DNA from: Breviolum minutum Mf 1.05b.01
Lineage: Eukaryota; Sar; Dinophyceae; Suessiales; Symbiodiniaceae
Direction: 5' to 3'
NCBI GenBank assembly: GCA_000507305.1
Contig: DF241091.1
Span: 1-64,000, forward strand
DNA length: 64,000 bases
Shown here: piece by piece, positions 58,627 through 64,000 of the stretch
How the letters are laid out: each line of letters begins with the position of its first letter
How positions within the stretch are numbered: position 1 is the first letter of the stretch
Translations under genes and position numbers: made by a program
Notes under the pieces: model-generated
What the model saw: the letters and a program-made list of their open reading frames with translations, nothing else
Told to the model about the DNA's origin: nothing
The model's database searches: none

Positions 58627-58742
58627 TTAGACTTCCAGGAATACCATCAAATATTCATCCTTCCAATATTCCAAAACCGCCAATTTAACGCGAACTGAGA
58701 CACAAGCGATAAGGCTAGAAAATGTGTGGACTTCTTCTTCTC
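58627..58742 (-). CDS. Candidate exon, frame unresolved
   Basis: After GACATCGCAG, followed by G, two frames stay open: one reads EEEVHTFSSLIACVSVRVKL with a donor GTATTC or a stop at 58627, the other EKKKSTHFLALSLVSQFALN. Neither is favoured by phase because the neighbours are not placed. Confidence 0.35.
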
Positions 58743-59344
58743 CTGCGATGTCATGACATTTACATTGGGACCTTTGTTGATGTTCATTTTCCATGGTGAT
58801 TCGAATTTCACCCAACGCAACCAACCTTTCTCCAAAAACGCGTTTTTGAGTGGACCCCACTATTGTGTGGCTGTTTGTGAGGTGCAAACAAGTGGAAAAA
58901 GCACTTCATTACAACAAATCAACTACTTTGCCATTGCCTGTCCCAAAACAGTCCCCCCCAATATGTTTTCTTGGTCATTGATTCTATCAAAATGATCTGT
59001 AAACATAATGTCTAAGAGACAAGGTCATGAAGGTCTCTATTGTTTATCAGGTCTTGTTGGCAACTGCTGCTATGACGTGTCTGATGTGTTATCAATAAAT
59101 CATGGTATAGGCAATTATATCGATCTTCAATTCTTTACCCTCAAAAATGGTCCACAGTACATCATATAATCCTCGAATTTTTGATGTACAAATCTGGTAG
59201 AACATCAGGGCAAGTCGCACAAGGCCTCAGCCTCGGCCTCACTTTCACCCAAACCACTAGACTCTAGACTGTCTGAATATGATAGGATTGAAAAGGCTTC
59301 ATTCACAGTAAGCCTGACAAAAAACAACTCTTACTTTCCATTCT

Positions 59345-59418
59345 ACTGGTTGTTTAATAGGGTTCCTCATAATAGTTTATCATAATCTCCACATAACTGG
59401 GTAGTATGATACCCTATA
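59345..59418. repeat. Second copy of the 42697 repeat
   Basis: See 42697-42772; about 80 percent alike by eye. Confidence 0.55.
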
Positions 59419-59479
59419 TAACCCAACAAACCAGGGTTTCTTTCATTGCTCACATTGGGTCATATTGCACAAGTAAACA

Positions 59480-59565
59480 GCATTCCTCCGAGGCACGGAC
59501 CTAGGGTTTTCTTTCCATCTTTCACTTTTTGAGTGATCAACTGCAAACGCTCTTGAACTGGTGAC
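59480..59565 (-). CDS. Candidate exon, unknown protein
   Basis: A strong acceptor (CCCATCCCTCCAG then G) is followed by SPVQERLQLITQKVKDGKKT and LGPCLGGMLF. The donor is unclear (GTGCCT or GTGCAA), so the lower end is approximate. A second frame is also open. Confidence 0.42.
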
Positions 59566-59620
59566 CTGGAGGGATGGGTATAAATGGGAAAACAAAACAT
59601 AATGCCGCAAATGTAAGTTG

Positions 59621-59654
<34 letters not shown>

Positions 59655-59701
59655 CCACCACCACCACCACCACCACCACCACCACCACCACCACCACCAC
59701 A
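59621..59701. repeat. (CAA)n-(CCA)n array
   Basis: About ten CAA units followed by about fifteen CCA units. Confidence 0.85.
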
Positions 59702-60138
59702 ATAATCGCGACAACACTAATTGTTGGGATAAGTTGTTAAGAAGTTGACTGGATAACAAGCATCAGGCCATAAAACATGTCTTGTCCACCTAATTGACCA
59801 AATTGACTAGATTATCTATACTAATACTCTAAGTGTATATCGGCGAGCGATTTTTCGTTGAACAATCATCATCTTTCAACTGTAAAAAGCAAGGTAGCTA
59901 TCAATAGATCAAAAGTTTCAGCCATCAAATTCTGCCTGTTCATCCTGAAAAACGTAGTAAAACACGTTTACATTGCACTTCTAAGTTGGGACACAACCAT
60001 CCTAAACTACTTGGTTGAACTCCCCAGCTATTCACTTTTCCAAGAAACCATCCTCAGGGGGTTTCATTTGAGGTTTGTAAAAGCCAATCCTGCCCTGGAG
60101 TTTGGGTCAAACATGTCCCAAAGAAATACGCAGGTCCC

Positions 60139-60166
60139 AACAACAACAACAACAACAACAACAACA
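60139..60166. repeat. Short CAA array at an exon edge
   Basis: Nine CAA units directly beside the 3' end of exon 60443-60166. Confidence 0.75.
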
Positions 60167-60443
60167 CGTGCAAGATCAAATTTGCCGCCAAGAGGCTCAA
60201 TTGCACTGACAGCCTCATTTAGGAGGTTGGTGCTACGCAACTGAAGGGATGAGATAAAACCTTGAAATACTCGTTGACAAGCAAAAGTCTTCTGAAGACA
60301 AGCTGGCTTGTATCTCAGAAGCCGATATAATGAATCATTCACCCCGTTGGACAAATCTTTGGATGGCCAACATGCTTCCTCGCTTTGACGCCATCTGGAT
60401 GCAAGCGAGAGGCTTTGAAAGAGCTGTTCCAGTGAAACTGCAC
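60166..60443 (-). CDS. Long exon, unknown protein
   Basis: Ninety-two codons open after GCCTGAAG (followed by G), ending at GTT repeats that start with a possible GT donor. The peptide is helical: AVSLEQLFQSLSLASRWRQ, SLYRLLRYKPACLQKTF and LLNEAVSAIEPLGGKFDLA. If translation ran on through the GTT repeat it would add nine Val residues and a short tail. No family recognised. Confidence 0.6.
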
Positions 60444-61176
60444 CTTCAGGCGCAGAAAGAACACGTGACAAACTCAGTGTTTTTGTTCAACAATCATTGC
60501 TATGAAGCGAGGTATAGTATAAATACACATAAACGTTAACATAAGTTTAGAGTGTGTACATGAGCCAAGGCAAAAACATAACACTTCTGTACACATACAT
60601 ACTCACTTACTAAGCATAAGCCTAGCATATGACGAGGATACTCAATTTATATGTGTATACAGTATACATCCTTGAGTACACCCGCATGCCTATGAACTCA
60701 TGTTGCTGAAGTTTGCTGTAGACCTCTCGGTATTGTCATGATTCACCTTCAAACATGATTTTTGTTCATGCATGTTCATCACAGTCTTTCACTCCCTGAG
60801 TCTATCTAGTTTAAGACTTTCTGGGAATCTTCCATGCACAATACAGGAAGTAAATACATTGAGAGTGCCACATGTAATTCATGAATAAGTTTCAAACGGG
60901 GTCATGAAAGGTATCAATAACATCTCATTAGGAATATTCTATGAAGAGTATGCAAAGTTGTTTGTCATTCACTGTAGAGATCATGCGTCCATGGTAGTAC
61001 AGGTAGTCCAGGTTTCACATGGCTAATGGAGCAAACATAAGTAAATGAACACCGCAACTACCATTTGACTGACCCTGTGCCACAGAAAAATAAAACACAA
61101 CAAACAAACAGCCACCTCTGATTCAACAATTAGAAACTAAAAAAAACAACTCTTCTTATGAGCATCCAAGTGTTAC

Positions 61177-61367
61177 CTGAATGATATCCCAAAAAAGGTC
61201 CAACTCGACTCCTCCCTCCAACCGGAACCCCAAAAATTATCTCGGGGAACCCCGATGCCTTGGCCAATAAGCAAAGCTTCAACAGTAGTGCTTGCAATTC
61301 ACGGATTCCAATGTGATCCTGATGGAAAACCACTGGGATGCAGTTTCGATTGTCTGCTGATACCCTC
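61177..61367 (-). CDS. Long exon starting at an ILE-2 end, unknown protein
   Basis: 191 nt, one nucleotide plus 63 codons plus one, between GTTAGTTTCAAG (terminal repeat of the ILE-2 copy at 61368-61470) and donor GTAACA. It reads NRNCIPVVFHQDHIGIRELQ, then a Leu-rich helix and FPEIIFGVPVGGRSRVGPF. Composition is typical of a folded enzyme domain, but I do not recognise it. Confidence 0.65.
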
Positions 61368-61470
61368 CTTGAAACTAACATAGCACCCAAAAATGGATGG
61401 TTGGAGTACGATCGTTTCCTTTTGGGATGCCCTATTTTCAGGTTCCATGTTGGTTTTCAGGGGTGTAATT
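61368..61470. mobile_element. ILE-2 copy
   Basis: Arms CCTTGAAACTAACATAGCAC and a decayed TTCCATGTTGGTTTTCAGG; provides the acceptor of exon 61367-61177. Confidence 0.62.
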
Positions 61471-62452
61471 GAATCGCGGATCATATGGATTTTCGAATGC
61501 GGCGTATATCATTGAAGATTTGAATAATTACTGATACTTCATGAAAATCATTGTATTCATTGAGACCTTTCAGATTGAAGATCTTATAGAAACATGGTTG
61601 AAGATTTGTTATACCTGGCTGTTTAAATAGCATATATGGGCAACAAAGCGTGGGCATGTATCTTTACACACATTTTATGATGATGCAAACAAACATGAAA
61701 TTTGGATCCGCAAAAACGCCCATTTCGCCCATCTTGAAGCGGTTTTTTGTAGTCACTGGCTTCGCTATTTTTTGGACAAATGACAAATCCCTTGAACAGT
61801 GAATCGCAAAGTATATATGGAAGGTCAACAGTAATTTTCACAATCCCATATGAAGACTTTCCTGGTGTTTGGATGTGGTTTTGATATGTCTTTGGTAAAC
61901 CTTTCTCAAAATGGTCATGTCGAAAAAGGTGGTGTTCTCCTGCACCAGCTGGAGCTATAGTAACGAGGTATATCAATTCGCCTCCAACTTAATGTCGACT
62001 AGACTACGCTTCTTCAACTTGAAGAGAGAAAACAAAACGTCTGCAAATTGGAAGCCATTTTTATTCCCTGCCCTTAAGAATTTGAATTTGGAGGTTAAAA
62101 ATCAACCACCAACCTATCCGGGTGAAAAAACCCACGTTGCTTGAGATGAACTTGATTGGAAGCTGATGGATTTTTTTGGTCACAGTATCACTAACATTTT
62201 CAAGAATCAAACTCAATTCGACCTAAGCAGTTGTATAAATCAGTGGAGTCTGTACCATATGTCGCAGCCAACAATGATGAGGCATTTTTGCAGCCTAGTG
62301 GCCATGTAAGTCAGAAAATTCGGCAGCAAATACTTGGCACCCAGTTCCTGCCGAAAAAAAAAAAAAACATGGGCCAGTTCCAGTGGAAGAGCTAGAAATA
62401 GACTGGAAGGAAGATATGGTGATGAACAAGCATGAGTGATGAGGGGTGAGTA

Positions 62453-62640
62453 ATGAGTAGTGATGATGCTGAGGATCATGATGATGATGACGACGACGAT
62501 GATGATGATGATGGTGATGATGATGATGAGGATGATGATACTGACGGCGATGAGGATGATGATGACAATGATGACAATGATGACAATGATGACGATCATG
62601 TCGATGCTGAGATTATGATGGTTAAAGATCAGCAATGATG
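62453..62640. repeat. GAT/GAC trinucleotide array
   Basis: GAT with GAC, GGT and AAT variants. It is followed to about 62830 by degenerate GAATGGAT-like units. No supported exon between 61.4 and 62.9 kb. Confidence 0.75.
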
Positions 62641-62980
62641 AGTATTGGATGAAGGATAAAAAACATAATTGGATGAATAGATTGAATAAATCCATGAAAA
62701 ATAATGGATAAATGAATATTCTAGATGAATGCATGTATGATTCCACAAATGAATAACAAAATGAATACTGTAGATGAATGAAGAAATGCATGAATCAATG
62801 GATGAACATGTTTCTTGCTATGACACATATCATGATGAATAGTGATAATGAGAAATTAGTGATGACAAGTGACATTGATCACTAGTGATGCTGTCTAAGT
62901 GGTGATAACAAACATATATGATGATGAATAGCGCTGGTGGATAACCAATGATGATAAGAAACAGTCATCATGACCACCAC

Positions 62981-63050
62981 TTTGATTTGCCAGGTCGGGA
63001 AGATTTCCCAAACCCATCCATTGAGGGGGTGAGGTCGGCCATTCATCTCA
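62981..63050 (-). CDS. Candidate exon, unknown protein
   Basis: One nucleotide plus 23 codons (EMNGRPHPLNGWVWEIFPTW) between TTCGGCAG and the donor GTGGTG. Short; supported by splice signals and composition only. Confidence 0.4.
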
Positions 63051-63314
63051 CTGCCGAATAATGCCGCCCTGTTTTTTTTTTGTGTCGGAAGATATGCCAA
63101 CAGTCACCCAAACACGGAAAAATACAGTTTAACAAAACGGTCCAAACGTGACCAAAGATTTGATGTGGGATTGAATGCCTAAAAAGCAATCAAATGAATA
63201 TTGTGTATGTCCATAACAAATGAACAGTTTAAGGTATTTTTGATAAATATAACATATAGCTAAAACTAACTTGACAAAAATGTCATCCAAAGCTATCCCC
63301 CAACGCCAATAGAA

Positions 63315-63403
63315 GCTTGTTGGTCACGGCCACACATGGAAACTCGGCGGAAATGTCCAGAAGATCGCTGGAGGCCCAGTCCCATAGTTTCAAAATATTC
63401 ATG
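63315..63403 (-). CDS. Candidate exon, unknown protein
   Basis: After CTACTAAG (followed by G) the frame reads MNILKLWDWASSDLLDISAE and FPCVAVTNKLLLALGD, with high third-position GC, before an in-frame TGA. The donor was not fixed, so the lower end is approximate. Confidence 0.45.
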
Positions 63404-63860
63404 CCTTAGTAGCTGTTCACATCCATCAATACACAATCATAGAATGCAACAAAACAGGCTACCCTAGGAATCAATCGTCTTATTTTGAAATGATGATTAG
63501 GGTGTCCAATCACCTCCAAAACGCAAAGTATTTAGGTTCCATCACCATTCTCAAGAAGGTGATTCAATCCTGAGAGCTATAAACAAAAGGCAATAAAAAC
63601 ATATCACGGGTTGATCAATGATTATAATTCAGGATGTGAAAGGATGACTAGTCCAGGCAACCACAAACCGCAATCCTAGCCTCATTTTTTGATCATAAGG
63701 CAACCTTGGTAGTCTATATAATCATCTGGAAACAACAACAGCATATAGATACGTACATCTATTACCTTAGCAGTTCATAAAAGGGTAAAAACATCTACGC
63801 TTTTAGATTTCATGTCTAAGCTTTGGTTGAACTGATTTCTCTCATCCGTGATTTCACCAC

Positions 63861-63923
63861 CTCTGCTGGAAACGACTGGGGCGGCCAACGACTAAAGGCT
63901 GAACGTACATCAAAGACATGAAC
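63861..63923 (-). CDS. Candidate exon, unknown protein
   Basis: Twenty-one codons, phase 0/0 (VHVFDVRSAFSRWPPQSFPA), acceptor CGCTTCACTCAG followed by G, donor GTGGTG. The frame remains open downstream to a TAG, so a longer terminal reading is possible. Confidence 0.42.
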
Positions 63924-64000
63924 CTGAGTGAAGCGAGATATCTCATTTTCTTGGCGGAAATTGAATGGTTTATATTGGTTCATCACATCATCTGTATTAT

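Noticed and set aside
59858-60244. 128-codon plus-strand open frame
   Set aside because: Overlaps the strong minus-strand exon 60166-60443 and runs into the CAA array; no splice or phase support on the plus strand.
61623-61976. 117-codon minus-strand open frame (GLPKTYQNHIQTPGKSSYG)
   Set aside because: Plausible composition, but a competing short exon (ENTTFFDMTILRK, donor GTTTAC) overlaps it in another frame, and no phase partner decides between them.
62240-62791. 183-codon minus-strand open frame and the poly-Asp frame opposite
   Set aside because: GAT array and GAATGGAT-like repeats; Ile/Phe/Tyr-rich, without splice support.
1-64000. Spliced-leader gene or relic, tRNA, rRNA, CRISPR array
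   Set aside because: I looked for the dinoflagellate leader end TTTTGGCTCAAG and for tRNA or rRNA signatures and saw none. The regular repeats are microsatellites or dispersed foldbacks, not spaced direct repeats.

Overview
The window looks like nuclear DNA of a eukaryotic microalga, most probably a dinoflagellate and perhaps one of the Symbiodiniaceae. Three observations support this. Every exon that can be built with consistent splice sites and reading phase lies on the minus strand across about 63 kb. The introns use GT donors and AG acceptors, with AG followed by G common. The introns are full of short foldback elements, many of which carry the splice sites themselves. The dinoflagellate assignment is inference; no spliced-leader, rRNA or tRNA gene was recognised to confirm it.

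Genes are broken into very short exons (14 to 280 nt), so long open frames are a poor guide here: several are low-complexity or foldback DNA. I built exons by hand from acceptor, open frame, donor and phase. The best models, read from right to left because all are on the minus strand, are these. Isolated strong exons lie at 63.9-52.6 kb. A MICAL-like FAD monooxygenase runs about 50.9-46.1 kb (stop at 46095). A membrane protein of unknown family runs 45.3-39.0 kb (stop at 38970). A gene with PARP-type ADP-ribosyltransferase motifs lies at 38.3-33.0 kb. Further exons occupy 32.6-28.2 kb. A cysteine-rich membrane-type gene runs 26.9-24.2 kb (stop at 24202). Coiled-coil and basic exons occupy 22.9-19.4 kb. 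A many-exon gene lies at 18.5-13.6 kb, with a seven-exon chain at 12.7-10.4 kb that may continue it. More exons and likely 3' ends occupy 8.9-4.4 kb. A complete 16-exon, 383-residue gene is at 3550-702.

The most striking content is the set of introner-like elements. At least four unrelated foldback families (called here ILE-1 to ILE-4) occupy introns so that their own terminal inverted repeats provide the acceptor, and in ILE-1 both GT and AG. Several predicted introns of 59 to 160 nt consist of little but one element, and exon phases join correctly when the element is removed. Other foldback families (FB-5, FB-6 and others) lie inside introns without defining their ends; one copy is nested inside another.

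Microsatellites (CAA, GAT, GTT, AT) and one N in an AT palindrome make up much of the rest. Functions could be named for only two genes; the others are described without a family.
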